Shown here: positions 15,601-23,475 of the stretch, in pieces | Layout of the letters: each line of letters begins with the position of its first letter | How positions within the stretch are numbered: the first letter of the stretch is position 1 | Origin: JAGPFW01 sp964535155 | GTDB taxonomy: Bacteria; Patescibacteriota; WWE3; UBA101185; UBA10185 | Assembly (NCBI GenBank): GCA_964535155.1 | Contig: CAZHSR010000002.1 | Coordinates: 1-39,698 of the forward strand | Direction: 5' to 3' | Length of the DNA: 39,698 nucleotides | The notes under the pieces: model-generated | What the model was told of the DNA's origin: nothing | Database searches by the model: none | What the model saw: the letters and a program-made list of their open reading frames with translations, nothing else | Program-made: the position numbers and the translations under genes

Positions 15601-15664
15601 TTGGGGGGAGGACAGAATGGCTGGGTTTGGATTGCCTTACGCGGCCATTCTGTCCTCCCCCTAA
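15601..15664 (+). repeat. 18-bp perfect inverted repeat between LPxTG and sortase genes
   Basis: GGGGGAGGACAGAATGGC (15604-15621) pairs with its exact complement at 15644-15661, with a 22-nt loop and a few further pairs outside. No T-tract follows, so it is a poor intrinsic terminator. It could be an mRNA 3' stabiliser, an attenuating hairpin or a mobile palindromic element. Confidence 0.8.
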
Positions 15665-15673
15665 TCTGTGCAG

Positions 15674-15821
15674 GGATAATCCTTTACGGAATCCCGACTT
15701 TACATTGTAGTACAAGTTTAAACCCCAACTTTCGCCAAGGATTATCCTTGAGCATAAAATGACTTTTTTCTGTAATAACAATATGAAACCCCAACTTTTA
15801 AAAATTTTTCAGGGATTATCC
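15674..15821 (+). promoter_or_regulatory. three GGATWATCC palindromes around the sortase promoter
   Basis: GGATAATCC at 15674-15682, GGATTATCC at 15739-15747 (touching the -35 box) and GGATTATCC at 15813-15821 (inside the gene). The second and third are preceded by identical AAACCCCAACTTT (15720-15732, 15786-15798). The arrangement looks like a repressor operator array or a short tandem duplication. Confidence 0.5.
15748..15782 (+). promoter_or_regulatory. leaderless promoter of the sortase
   Basis: TTGAGC (15748-15753), 17-nt spacer, TGTAAT (15771-15776), six bases to the ATG at 15783. Confidence 0.55.
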
Positions 15822-16454
15822 CTAGCAGCTATAAGCCTATTCGTGGGATATTTTTCCTATTTTGGCATATTTGGTTCCTCTTTGTATGGAGATGAACTTT
15901 TTGACTCCATAATTAACAAAAGAGCGGAGGCGCACCAAACTTCGATGGGAGCGGTGGTAACAGCAAAAACTATGGCTGAGACTTCACCCTTTGAAACCCA
16001 AATTGAACCGATTTATACAGCACCTCAGAAATTGCTTTTTGCTAATACCGAAATAAATCTTTTTCCCTTGGGAGTAAATTCAGAAGGGCAGTTAGAAGTA
16101 CCTAAAGACCCTGCAGAAGGGGGATGGTACTTTAAAAGTGCAAAAGCGGGGGAGAAGGGAAATGTTTTAATAAACGCCCATTACGATGATGCCCACGGAA
16201 GACCCGCGGCATTTTACAACTTGAAATCCTTAAAAGTAAATGATACAGTTGTGTTAGTTGACTCTTATGATAGGCAATTCCAATATAGAGTAACCGAAGT
16301 TTATTACATCAGCATTTACGATGAAAATCGCGTTGAAAAGCTTTTAGAATCAAATGGATCTTCCCTTACACTTGTAACTTGCGGAGGATTTTGGGTTCCA
16401 AGTGCTGGTACTTATAATCAACGCCTAATTGTGAAAGCAATGCTTGAAGAGTAA
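15783..16454 (+). CDS. sortase transpeptidase
   Basis: 223 residues. An N-terminal membrane anchor (about 8-30) is followed by the extracellular sortase domain. The catalytic residues are present: His133 (VLINAHYDDAHG), Cys200 (LTLVTCGG) and Arg214 (YNQRLIV). The TLVTCGG form and HYDD motif fit class E/F-like sortases common in CPR and Actinobacteria. It should cleave LPETG of the neighbouring protein between Thr and Gly and attach it to an envelope amine. An ATG eight codons upstream exists, but the promoter box at 15771-15776 supports 15783. It is the only sortase seen in the window. Confidence 0.9.
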   Translation: MKPQLLKIFQGLSLAAISLFVGYFSYFGIFGSSLYGDELFDSIINKRAEAHQTSMGAVVTAKTMAETSPFETQIEPIYTAPQKLLFANTEINLFPLGVNSEGQLEVPKDPAEGGWYFKSAKAGEKGNVLINAHYDDAHGRPAAFYNLKSLKVNDTVVLVDSYDRQFQYRVTEVYYISIYDENRVEKLLESNGSSLTLVTCGGFWVPSAGTYNQRLIVKAMLEE

Positions 16455-16472
16455 AGTCTATAATTTGTGGGA

Positions 16473-16535
16473 GAAAGAACCATTTTTATCGACATTACGA
16501 GCAGAGCGAGTCGTGGAGAGAAAAATGGTTCTTTC
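16473..16535 (+). repeat. 15-bp perfect inverted repeat after the sortase gene
   Basis: GAAAGAACCATTTTT (16473-16487) and its complement (16521-16535). The loop holds a short CGAC/GTCG stem. Only a weak T-rich stretch follows. Confidence 0.75.
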
Positions 16536-16547
16536 CTCAACAGAGAA

Positions 16548-16617
16548 TTATTTGCTTTATTGATTCAAGCGGAGAGGTAGCACGGGGCAGTGGCTATCTC
16601 TCCACTTGAGCAAATAA
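16548..16617 (+). repeat. long segmented hairpin upstream of rho
   Basis: TTATTTGC (16548-16555) with GCAAATAA (16610-16617), TCAAG with CTTGA, and GGAGAGGTAGC (16571-16581) with GCTATCTCTCC (one G-T pair). It may end the sortase transcript or belong to the rho leader; Rho genes are often autoregulated through their leader. Confidence 0.65.
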
Positions 16618-16705
16618 AGCCTAAGTAAAAGTGAGCTGGAGTGAGGCAGATAAAGCTTAAATAAAGCCAAATCCTGGAAAGATTATTAGGCAAACTTATT
16701 TATTT

Positions 16706-18010
16706 ATGTACATTCCAAAGGAACAAGCAAAAAATATGACAACGACAACTCAAGATACTAAAAGTAATGGTGTAAATAATTCGGGGAGAAACGGTGGCGC
16801 CAACGGAAATAGCAACCCAAACAGCGATACCAACCCTTCGGTTAGAGGCGCAGATATAAAAAAGACTGGCGACACAATACAAATAACGGCTGAAACAGTG
16901 CCTATAAACGGCGTTTTAGAAATTTTGCCAGATTATGGAGTAATTCGTCAAGAAAACTATTCCAATGGCGATGAGGAACTGCCAAAGGATGTCTATATAA
17001 GTCAATCTCAAATCAAAAAATTTAATTTAAGAGTTGGCGATGTCATAACAGGGCTTGCTCGTTTGCCAAAGGAAGGGGAGCGCTATTTGTCTTTACTAAA
17101 GGTAGAAACCATTGCAGGCTTGAACCCTGACAAAGCAAGACAAAGACCCGATTTTGATAAATTAGTGCCAATCTTCCCCAACGAGTGGATGCGACTAGAA
17201 ACAGAAAAATCCATTTTATCCACAAGAATCATTGATTTGGTTTCTCCAATAGGAAAAGGCCAAAGAGCTATGATCGTTGCTCCTCCAAAAGCTGGTAAAA
17301 CCTGGATGCTAAAGGATATTGCCAACGGAATTACTACAAATTACCCAGAAGTTACTTTAATGGTGGCATTAATAGGGGAAAGGCCTGAAGAAGTTACTCA
17401 TTTTAGCCGAAGTGTGGAAGGCGAAGTTTATGCAAGTAACTTTGACCAAATGGCGGAGCATCAAACGAGAATTGCCGAAATGTGTTTGGAAAAAGCTAAA
17501 AGATTAGCAGAGCAGGGAAAAGATGTGGTCATTTTAATGGACTCCCTAACCCGTTTAGCCCGTGCCTATAACATGGTAGTAGCGCCTTCTGGACGAACCC
17601 TATCCGGAGGTTTAGACCCTTCCTCTTTGTATCCTGCAAAACACTTTTTTGGTGCTGCTAGAAACTTTGAAAATGGAGGAAGCCTGACAATCATTGCCAC
17701 TTCTCTTGTTGACACTGGTTCCAGAATGGATGATGTGATTTTTGAAGAGTTTAAAGGCACCGGAAATATGGAACTTCGTTTAGACCGCAGCCTAGCCGAA
17801 AGGAGAATTTATCCTGCAATAGATATTAAATCCAGCGGAACTCGTCATGAAGAACAATTATATGAACCAGAAACTTTGGAAGCCATTGTAAGAATGCGCA
17901 GAATGATTGACTTATTGGATGAAAGAGATGCCACACCTTTGGTTATGGATAGGCTAAAAAAGACCAAAAATAATGAGGAGTTCTTAAAAACTTTACATGA
18001 ACCTAGGTAA
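16706..18010 (+). CDS. rho: transcription termination factor Rho
   Basis: 434 residues. After a low-complexity Asn/Gly-rich N-terminus (about 20-45), the RNA-binding OB domain (NGVLEILPDYGVIR... about 67-135) and the RecA-like ATPase follow. Walker A is APPKAGKTW at 192-200, Walker B VVILMDSLTRLARAY, the Q-loop region follows, and TSLVDTGSRMDD carries the R-loop. Rho is a hexameric RNA helicase that ends transcription at unstructured C-rich RNA. The poorly conserved hydrophilic insertion at the N-terminus is common in Rho of several phyla. An alternative ATG at residue 11 exists, and neither start has a clear ribosome site. It overlaps the peptidase gene by 14 bases. Confidence 0.96.
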   Translation: MYIPKEQAKNMTTTTQDTKSNGVNNSGRNGGANGNSNPNSDTNPSVRGADIKKTGDTIQITAETVPINGVLEILPDYGVIRQENYSNGDEELPKDVYISQSQIKKFNLRVGDVITGLARLPKEGERYLSLLKVETIAGLNPDKARQRPDFDKLVPIFPNEWMRLETEKSILSTRIIDLVSPIGKGQRAMIVAPPKAGKTWMLKDIANGITTNYPEVTLMVALIGERPEEVTHFSRSVEGEVYASNFDQMAEHQTRIAEMCLEKAKRLAEQGKDVVILMDSLTRLARAYNMVVAPSGRTLSGGLDPSSLYPAKHFFGAARNFENGGSLTIIATSLVDTGSRMDDVIFEEFKGTGNMELRLDRSLAERRIYPAIDIKSSGTRHEEQLYEPETLEAIVRMRRMIDLLDERDATPLVMDRLKKTKNNEEFLKTLHEPR

Positions 18011-19211
18011 AAAACTTTCTTCCTTGGGAAACCCTCAAAATTATTCCCAGTTAAGATTTGAGGGCTTCTCTGTGGATGGAAGAAACACAATTCAAAGATT
18101 CCAAAACCTTATCAAAAGCTTTATTAGAGCTGTATTTTTATATGTGATTGCCAAAATAGGACAACTGTTATATAGCTTGGGATATACTGTGTTTTGGGTT
18201 AAAAATTCAGCTCACTTTTTAAAAGACCTGTTAATTTCTAAGCTTATTTGGTCTCGCGGGAAGCTTGGCAGGCCAATTGCTACTTCCATTGTAATGCTAG
18301 GGGCATTTTTAGTTTTCTTTTTTGGAGAGCTTTTTAGCAGTACCAAATTTGTAAGTAGCCAAGAGCTACATCCCGATTATTTAGCTATTTCTACAGATAT
18401 AATTCCGCAAAAAAACATTGCTTTAATGGCTATTCCAGAAGATCGAAAGGGGACAGAACCTTTTAGTTATACCGTTCAAGGAGGGGATACACTTTCTTCT
18501 ATAGGGGCCAAGTTTAGAATCTCTGTTGATGCTATAAAATATGTAAACAGCTTGTCAGACTCTTCCATTTTACAAGTTGGGGATGCTTTAACCATCCCCC
18601 CAGTAACAGGCTTAATTCACAAAGTTGCTTCTGGTGACACACTTTCTTCTATTGCAAATAAATATGATGTCCCGTCGCAAGCTATTGCAGACTTTAACTA
18701 TATTTTGGATACTTCTAAATTGGCGGTAGGAACAGAACTTGTCATACCCGATGGGAAAGTGCCACAACCCGTGATTCCAGTTATACCTGTGCCAAGTTAT
18801 GTACCTCCTTTTGGAACTGCTCCAGAAGCACAGCCCAGTAGCAACTTTTGCGTTTGGCCTTCCTCTGTACGAATACTTACCCAATACTTTTCTTGGTACC
18901 ACAATGGTGTAGATATAGCCTCTCCTGCAGGTACTGCCATGCCTCCTTTGTACGCCTGCACTTCTGGTGTAGTTACTCGTGCTGGATGGGATCCTTTTGG
19001 ACTTGGATTACATGTAAGAATTGACCATGGAAATGGGTATGAAACTCTTTATGGCCACATGAGCCGAGTTGATGTTGGCTATGGTGCCAGTGTCTCTAGA
19101 GGACAAGTTATTGGATTAATGGGAAGCACTGGTCGTTCAACTGGTCCTCATGTACATTTTATGGTGATTTATAATGGTTCTGCGCAAAACCCGTTGGGGT
19201 ATATGAATTAA
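17997..19211 (+). CDS. LysM-M23 cell-wall peptidase
   Basis: 404 residues. A cytoplasmic/membrane N-terminal part with spans near 42-68 and 94-112 is followed by two LysM peptidoglycan-binding repeats (about 157-201: YTVQGGDTLSSIG; 207-252: HKVASGDTLSSIA), a Pro/Val linker and an M23 domain (about 285-404). The zinc ligands of a lysostaphin-type peptidase are visible: His302 and Asp306 (HNGVDIA), and His385-x-His387 (GPHVHF) with His354 (LYGHMS). It probably cuts peptidoglycan cross-links during growth or division. The start lies inside the end of rho (14-base overlap), so the two are co-transcribed. Confidence 0.92.
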   Translation: MNLGKKLSSLGNPQNYSQLRFEGFSVDGRNTIQRFQNLIKSFIRAVFLYVIAKIGQLLYSLGYTVFWVKNSAHFLKDLLISKLIWSRGKLGRPIATSIVMLGAFLVFFFGELFSSTKFVSSQELHPDYLAISTDIIPQKNIALMAIPEDRKGTEPFSYTVQGGDTLSSIGAKFRISVDAIKYVNSLSDSSILQVGDALTIPPVTGLIHKVASGDTLSSIANKYDVPSQAIADFNYILDTSKLAVGTELVIPDGKVPQPVIPVIPVPSYVPPFGTAPEAQPSSNFCVWPSSVRILTQYFSWYHNGVDIASPAGTAMPPLYACTSGVVTRAGWDPFGLGLHVRIDHGNGYETLYGHMSRVDVGYGASVSRGQVIGLMGSTGRSTGPHVHFMVIYNGSAQNPLGYMN

Positions 19212-20215
19212 ATTTCACTGATAACATCAAATCTTTTTAGGCTGCCTGTAATTGCAAGTCCAATAACCCTTCCTTTTACTAACTTGCGACTTTTCAACAT
19301 CCCTGCGATCTCATTTATTGTTGCCCCAGAGCCAACTGCGTCATCAATTATTAACACATTTTTTAATATGCGATTATCCTCTATAACAAAGGTCTTCTTG
19401 GCATTTTCAACTCGGTCCTCAAGTTTATTTAGTGTCTTTTGAGGAATTTGAATGGGAGTTTTAATTTTGCTTATCTTAACAGGAGTAGTGGAGAGGTTTA
19501 ATGACTTTTCCAGCTCCTTCATAAACTGAATTTCTCTTTTTACGGTGGGAGGAACGAAGAGTACTCCATCAATACCTTTTTCTTTTATTAAAGAGACAAT
19601 TTTTGGTCTAATCTCATCCGAAAGCTCCTTAATTAACCGCATATTTTGACTCTGTTTGGCATACAATAGCTTTAGTCCTAGCTTAGTTTTCCCAAAAACT
19701 TCAACCGAGTAGAAGTCTAGATAAAAAACCTCATCCACAAATACCTTAGCAAAAGTCTTATTTATTTTTTGTAGCCCATTAATTAAGCCCTTTTGTCGTA
19801 TATTTTCATACTTTTTAATTATTTTTGCATACTCAATGGCTTTTTTGTTTACATCATAATTTCTTGAGTTGCACCAAGAAACAAAGGCTTCAATTCCTTC
19901 AAGTTGCTCTCCCAAAGGGGTAATTAGCATAAAATTCTCTTCAATTATTTTCTTTGTACTTTGAGGAATTGCCAAATATACCGAATTTGCGGGTTCCTTA
20001 ACTTTGTCTTGAATTAGGTAATAAACCTTTGGAGGAGTACCAATTTTTTTGATTTCTTGGTTTTCCAATAGGGAAGAAAGCTGTTTAAACACAGCTCTTG
20101 GAGTTATTTCCAAGTATTCTGACAACTTTTTTGGGGAAGCCTGCCCTTGAGAGGATATGTATTTCAGTATTTTTTTCTTTGTGGAAAGTGCTGTATTGGA
20201 AGGTTTTTTGCTCAT
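19208..20215 (-). CDS. winged-helix phosphoribosyltransferase-domain protein
   Basis: 335 residues from the second ATG (MSKKPSNTALSTKKKILKYI). The N-terminal winged helix (about 14-65: LSEYLEITPRAVFKQLSSLLENQEIKKIG) is a DNA-binding domain. The C-terminal half is a type I phosphoribosyltransferase-like domain with the PRPP loop NVLIIDDAVGSGATINEIA near residue 285. This PRPP-loop/regulator combination is reminiscent of PurR- or ComF-like proteins. It may sense PRPP or a nucleotide and repress its own gene: an inverted repeat covers its -10 box. The stop overlaps the convergent peptidase stop by four bases. Confidence 0.75.
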   Translation of the reverse strand: MSKKPSNTALSTKKKILKYISSQGQASPKKLSEYLEITPRAVFKQLSSLLENQEIKKIGTPPKVYYLIQDKVKEPANSVYLAIPQSTKKIIEENFMLITPLGEQLEGIEAFVSWCNSRNYDVNKKAIEYAKIIKKYENIRQKGLINGLQKINKTFAKVFVDEVFYLDFYSVEVFGKTKLGLKLLYAKQSQNMRLIKELSDEIRPKIVSLIKEKGIDGVLFVPPTVKREIQFMKELEKSLNLSTTPVKISKIKTPIQIPQKTLNKLEDRVENAKKTFVIEDNRILKNVLIIDDAVGSGATINEIAGMLKSRKLVKGRVIGLAITGSLKRFDVISEI

Positions 20216-20245
20216 TATGTTCATAGTATACCATGAACTATGAAC
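20216..20245 (-). promoter_or_regulatory. leaderless promoter with GTTCAT operator
   Basis: TATACT (minus strand, 20225-20230) lies nine bases before the ATG at 20215. GTTCATAGT (20219-20227) and ACTATGAAC (20237-20245) form a 9-bp inverted repeat over the -10 box, with a further GTTCAT half-site in between on the minus strand. This is a likely autoregulatory site. Confidence 0.6.
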
Positions 20246-20272
20246 TTCCCTGACTCTTTCTCGTTTAAATCC

Positions 20273-20329
20273 TCCGTTTAAACGGAACTCCTATTGAAAC
20301 AATTTTAAAAACAAAGTACAATTCCAAAT
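20273..20329 (+). promoter_or_regulatory. promoter and palindrome of the AbrB-PIN toxin-antitoxin pair
   Basis: TTGAAA (20294-20299), 17-nt spacer, TACAAT (20317-20322), seven bases to the ATG at 20330. The perfect 14-bp palindrome TCCGTTTAAACGGA (20273-20286) lies just upstream of the -35 box and is a candidate operator for the toxin-antitoxin complex. Confidence 0.7.
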
Positions 20330-20577
20330 ATGAATGTAAAAGTACAACAAGTAGGAAATTCCCTTATGGTGACAATGCCAAAAAGCATTGTTAAGAAAAC
20401 CGGCCTTGTTAAAGGACAACAGGTTAATGTATCTATGTCCTCTAAAGACACTGGAAAGATAACCATGGAAGTACCTAAAAAAGGAGATATTATGGATTTT
20501 GCAGGCATTTTANNNNNNNNNNAAAGTACATAAAGGAGGGAATCTATGAAGAGAGATTCAACAAAAGTTTATCTTGA
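20330..20577 (+). CDS. AbrB/MazE-type (SpoVT-AbrB fold) antitoxin, interrupted by a gap
   Basis: The N-terminal swapped-hairpin domain is clear (MNVKVQQVGNSLMVTMPKSI ... TGLVKGQQVNVS). The frame then runs into ten N (20513-20522). Read with ten bases it would stop at 20533. With a gap of 2 modulo 3 it continues as KYIKEGIYEERFNKSLS and stops at TGA 20575-20577, overlapping the toxin start by 32 bases. That C-terminus has the charged amphipathic look of the toxin-binding tail of such antitoxins, so I prefer it. It should bind the PIN protein and repress the operon. Confidence 0.7.
20513..20522. other. assembly gap (10 N) inside the antitoxin gene
   Basis: A true length of 2 modulo 3 would join the N-terminal AbrB domain to the KYIKEGIYEERF tail. 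Confidence 0.9.
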
Positions 20578-20980
20578 TGCTAATGCATTAATAGCGTTTT
20601 TAGTGAACACACATCCTCAACATAAAGATGTGATTCTCTTAATGGACAGGTTAAAGGAGAAATATTATTGTCCTTGTATCTCCTTATTAGTTGCTGATGA
20701 AGTTGTTCATTCTCTTTATTCTTTCTATCGCTTTCAAAAAGAAGCAATATCCCAAATGCTTAGTGATATGTTAGTATCCACACAGTTGCAGGTTGTTCCA
20801 ATAAGATCTAGTTCAAACAGCCTACTCAATTATTTAGATTTATATACAAAGTCTGGATTAGGTCCTCGGGATAGTCTACACCTTTTCACTGCAATGAAAG
20901 GTAATATAAACTATATTTTGACCTTTGATAGGGATTTTAGAAAGAAGATGGTTAGTTTTGGGGTACATCCATTTAAATAA
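20546..20980 (+). CDS. PIN-domain toxin
   Basis: 144 residues. The PIN acidic residues are present: VYLDANALIAFL (first Asp), ADEVVHSL (Glu), GPRDSLHLFTA (Asp) and TFDRDF (Asp). It is a probable Mg-dependent RNase toxin partnered with the AbrB-type antitoxin. AAAGGAGGG lies seven bases before the ATG, one of the few strong ribosome sites outside the GC-rich genes. The obg start codon follows the stop by only three bases, so toxin-antitoxin control may extend into an essential gene. Confidence 0.85.
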   Translation: MKRDSTKVYLDANALIAFLVNTHPQHKDVILLMDRLKEKYYCPCISLLVADEVVHSLYSFYRFQKEAISQMLSDMLVSTQLQVVPIRSSSNSLLNYLDLYTKSGLGPRDSLHLFTAMKGNINYILTFDRDFRKKMVSFGVHPFK

Positions 20981-20983
20981 AAT

Positions 20984-22129
20984 ATGTTAATAGATACAGC
21001 AAAGATAAAAGTAAAAGCCGGAAAAGGCGGGGATGGCGCAGTTTCCTTTAGGCGAGAAAAGTACATTCCAAGGGGAGGCCCCGATGGGGGAGATGGCGGA
21101 AAGGGAGGGGATGTTGTTTTAGTGGCAGACCATAATATGGCAACTCTTATGGATTTTAGGACGCAACCCTTTTATAACGCCGAAAAAGGGATTCCAGGGA
21201 GCAAAAGACAATCCACTGGAGCGGATGGTGCTGATTTAGAAATAAAGGTTCCTGTTGGGACTTTGGTTTACGAGTTACGACCTTCCAAGGAAGCCGAGGG
21301 AGATCCTACCGAAATTCTGGTAGCAGACCTTACAGAACATGGGCAAAATATACTCATTTGTAAAGGAGGAACTGGTGGAAAAGGAAATTATTCGTTTAAA
21401 AGTTCCGTAAATCAAACCCCAAGACAATTCTTACCAGGAGGGGAAGGAGAAGAAAAAGAGCTAAAACTTGAGATAAAATTAATAGCTGATGTTGGCTTAA
21501 TAGGGCCTCCAAACGCGGGAAAGAGTACACTCGTGAACCAATTAACAGCAGCAAATGCAAAAGTGGCAAATTATCCGTTTACAACGCTGAGCCCAAATCT
21601 GGGAATTTGCCAATTAAACTCGGAAGAAACCATTGTTATAGCTGATATACCCGGCTTAATTGAAGGAGCAAGTGAGGGAAAAGGCTTAGGTGATGAATTC
21701 TTGCGACATGTGGAAAGAACGCGACTGCTGGTGCATTTAATAGACCCATTTGGGGAAGAAGATTTGGAGCAATTGGTTAAATATGCTTGGGATGCCTATA
21801 CCACAATTCGAAAAGAGCTACAGGAATATAGTGAAGAGTTGACACAAAAGGAAGAAATTGTAGTTATAAATAAATTGGACATAACCGAAGTTGCTGAAAG
21901 TTTTGAGCAAATTAAGGCAGAATTTGCTAACAGGGGAGTAAAGGTTTTGGGAATTTCGGCAGTAACAGGAGAAGGGGTGGTGGAGTTGAAGCGGGAATTG
22001 ATGCGGGTTTTACCAACTGTGCCAGAAAGAAAGGTGTTTGAGCCAGAGCCTGTTGTAAGAACTTATACTATTGGGAATTTGCCTAACAGGAGGATGGTCT
22101 TTGGGGTGCAAAGGACCAAAGAGGTTTAG
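20984..22129 (+). CDS. obgE: Obg-family GTPase
   Basis: 381 residues. The glycine-rich Obg fold (MLIDTAKIKVKAGKGGDGAVSFRREKYIPRGGPDGGDGG, residues 1-160) is followed by a G domain with P-loop IGPPNAGKST, G2/G3 YPFTTL and DIPGLIEGA, and G4 NKLD. Obg associates with the large ribosomal subunit and links GTP level to growth. It ends soon after the G domain, lacking a full C-terminal OCT domain. There is no ribosome binding site, and its transcription probably depends on the toxin-antitoxin promoter upstream, an unusual arrangement because obg normally follows ribosomal protein genes (rplU-rpmA). Confidence 0.95.
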   Translation: MLIDTAKIKVKAGKGGDGAVSFRREKYIPRGGPDGGDGGKGGDVVLVADHNMATLMDFRTQPFYNAEKGIPGSKRQSTGADGADLEIKVPVGTLVYELRPSKEAEGDPTEILVADLTEHGQNILICKGGTGGKGNYSFKSSVNQTPRQFLPGGEGEEKELKLEIKLIADVGLIGPPNAGKSTLVNQLTAANAKVANYPFTTLSPNLGICQLNSEETIVIADIPGLIEGASEGKGLGDEFLRHVERTRLLVHLIDPFGEEDLEQLVKYAWDAYTTIRKELQEYSEELTQKEEIVVINKLDITEVAESFEQIKAEFANRGVKVLGISAVTGEGVVELKRELMRVLPTVPERKVFEPEPVVRTYTIGNLPNRRMVFGVQRTKEV

Positions 22130-22163
22130 AGATCTCGATAAAGGCATTTTTCCTTTGGTAGGT

Positions 22164-22192
22164 TTGCAATACCCCATAGAATTTGTTATAGT
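22164..22192 (+). promoter_or_regulatory. promoter of the GC-rich membrane-protein operon
   Basis: TTGCAA (22164-22169), 17-nt spacer, TATAGT (22187-22192). The first gene starts about 330 bases downstream. Confidence 0.6.
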
Positions 22193-22527
22193 CTTTTTAG
22201 TTTTAGGAGTATTGTTTTCTTGATTTTAACCTCAGGAAAATTAAATTATAAAGATCCATTGGGTCTTTCTCCTGATAAATCCTCTAAATAATGTTGTAAT
22301 TTTTGATAGAGGTTTTTCTTAAATTTTAGGGCTCTTTGAAAATCAAAGAGGTTAAATACTTGTTCCCTATATTTTGCCCCCAAAATTCCGGTTTTTTCAT
22401 TTTATACTGTGTTTTTTCTGTGTCTCACTGGATGTGTTTTGGCGCTTTTTGGTTTGATGTTGGGGGTGGGATGTAGGGAATATGTTGTTTAATCTTAAAA
22501 AAGGAATCGTGCTCAAAGGAGGAGCTC
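22193..22527 (+). promoter_or_regulatory. long structured leader of the GC-rich operon
   Basis: Visible elements are a hairpin AAAGATCC-ATT-GGGTCTTT near 22250, CCTCTA/TAGAGG flanking about 22279-22310, a boxA-like GCTCTTTGAAAA (22331-22342) that is part of a CTCTTTGA-AAA-TCAAAGAG hairpin, and three blocks shared with the leader of 7093: TGTCTCACTGGATG (22421-22434), CGCTTTTTGGTT (22443-22454) and ATGTTGTTT (22492-22500). AAAGGAGGAG precedes the ATG. Confidence 0.55.
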
Positions 22528-23463
22528 ATGGATGGGAAGAAAATTTTGTTGATTTTTTTGTTACTGGTTACTGCTGTCGTCGTTCTCATGGAGCAACGGC
22601 AGGACAAGGGCGTTGATTTTGTCAGCTCCCTGGAACAACAATTTGGTGGTGGTGAGATTTTGGTTCAGGGGCAACCTCAGAGTCAGGGATTGTCTCAGTC
22701 CCCCCAAGGAAGTTCCGTAGCCCCAGACCTGTCTTCTGGAGGGTTCAGGAGCTACACCTGTGGGGAAATTGGGATGCCCTTGGAATCTAGAGGAGTGGTC
22801 GCTTCTTGTTTTAATGTGATGAAAAACTGGAACGATCGCCCCGATATGTCCACGGGGGCTTGTATTCAAACAAATGACTGTGACTGTTGTTTCCTGCAAG
22901 GGATTCCTCCGCAGGCATCTGAAGCTGTAATTATTCAGATGTTGCAGCAGCCACAATCCTTGCAAGTGCCCTCAACTTTGTCTCAGTCTGAGGTCCCTAT
23001 TGTGTCTGAGGCAGAGACTTCCGTTGTAGTGCAGCCCCCTCGGGAGAGGAAGCCCCTGATTGGGACCATTATCCTACCAGAGCGAAAGGCGTTTATGTAC
23101 ACAGTTAGTGCCTTTGTAGCCCTAGTTTTAGTTGTAGGCGTCTTTGAGTCTACTAATTTGATTTCTTTCTCTTGGCTTCCCTTGGTAGCTTTGGGGTACA
23201 CTTTGCTGCTAGGAGTTTCTGTTTGGCATGTCTGGGGATTTCTGCTTCCCTTCCAAATCCCTTACCCAACAGGAGATATGGAGTATGTTGCATGGGTGCT
23301 CTTACTTATCGGTTTGGTTGGGGGTTATTATTTGGCCCGAACCAAGACGGTAGATAAGGTTTGGTTGGACCTCCTGGGCTATCTCATGATTCTTCTTACA
23401 GGAATAGGTGCCAGTTGGCTGTTTAATCTCAGTCGGTTTCTGCCGACTATTCAAATCTATTAG
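22528..23463 (+). CDS. GC-rich operon gene 1: Cys-rich membrane protein
   Basis: 311 residues, family not recognised. An N-terminal membrane anchor (4-22) is followed by a Gln/Ser-rich stretch (35-70) and a Cys-rich segment with Cys at 78, 94, 112, 118, 120 and 121 (TNDCDCCF), possibly disulphide-bonded or metal-binding outside the cell. A Pro/Val linker leads to four or five membrane spans between about 189 and 300. Strong AAAGGAGGAG ribosome binding site. G+C-rich codons distinguish it from obg just upstream. It starts a five-gene run in which every product has membrane spans. Confidence 0.7.
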   Translation: MDGKKILLIFLLLVTAVVVLMEQRQDKGVDFVSSLEQQFGGGEILVQGQPQSQGLSQSPQGSSVAPDLSSGGFRSYTCGEIGMPLESRGVVASCFNVMKNWNDRPDMSTGACIQTNDCDCCFLQGIPPQASEAVIIQMLQQPQSLQVPSTLSQSEVPIVSEAETSVVVQPPRERKPLIGTIILPERKAFMYTVSAFVALVLVVGVFESTNLISFSWLPLVALGYTLLLGVSVWHVWGFLLPFQIPYPTGDMEYVAWVLLLIGLVGGYYLARTKTVDKVWLDLLGYLMILLTGIGASWLFNLSRFLPTIQIY

Positions 23464-23475
23464 AAGGAGGACAAG

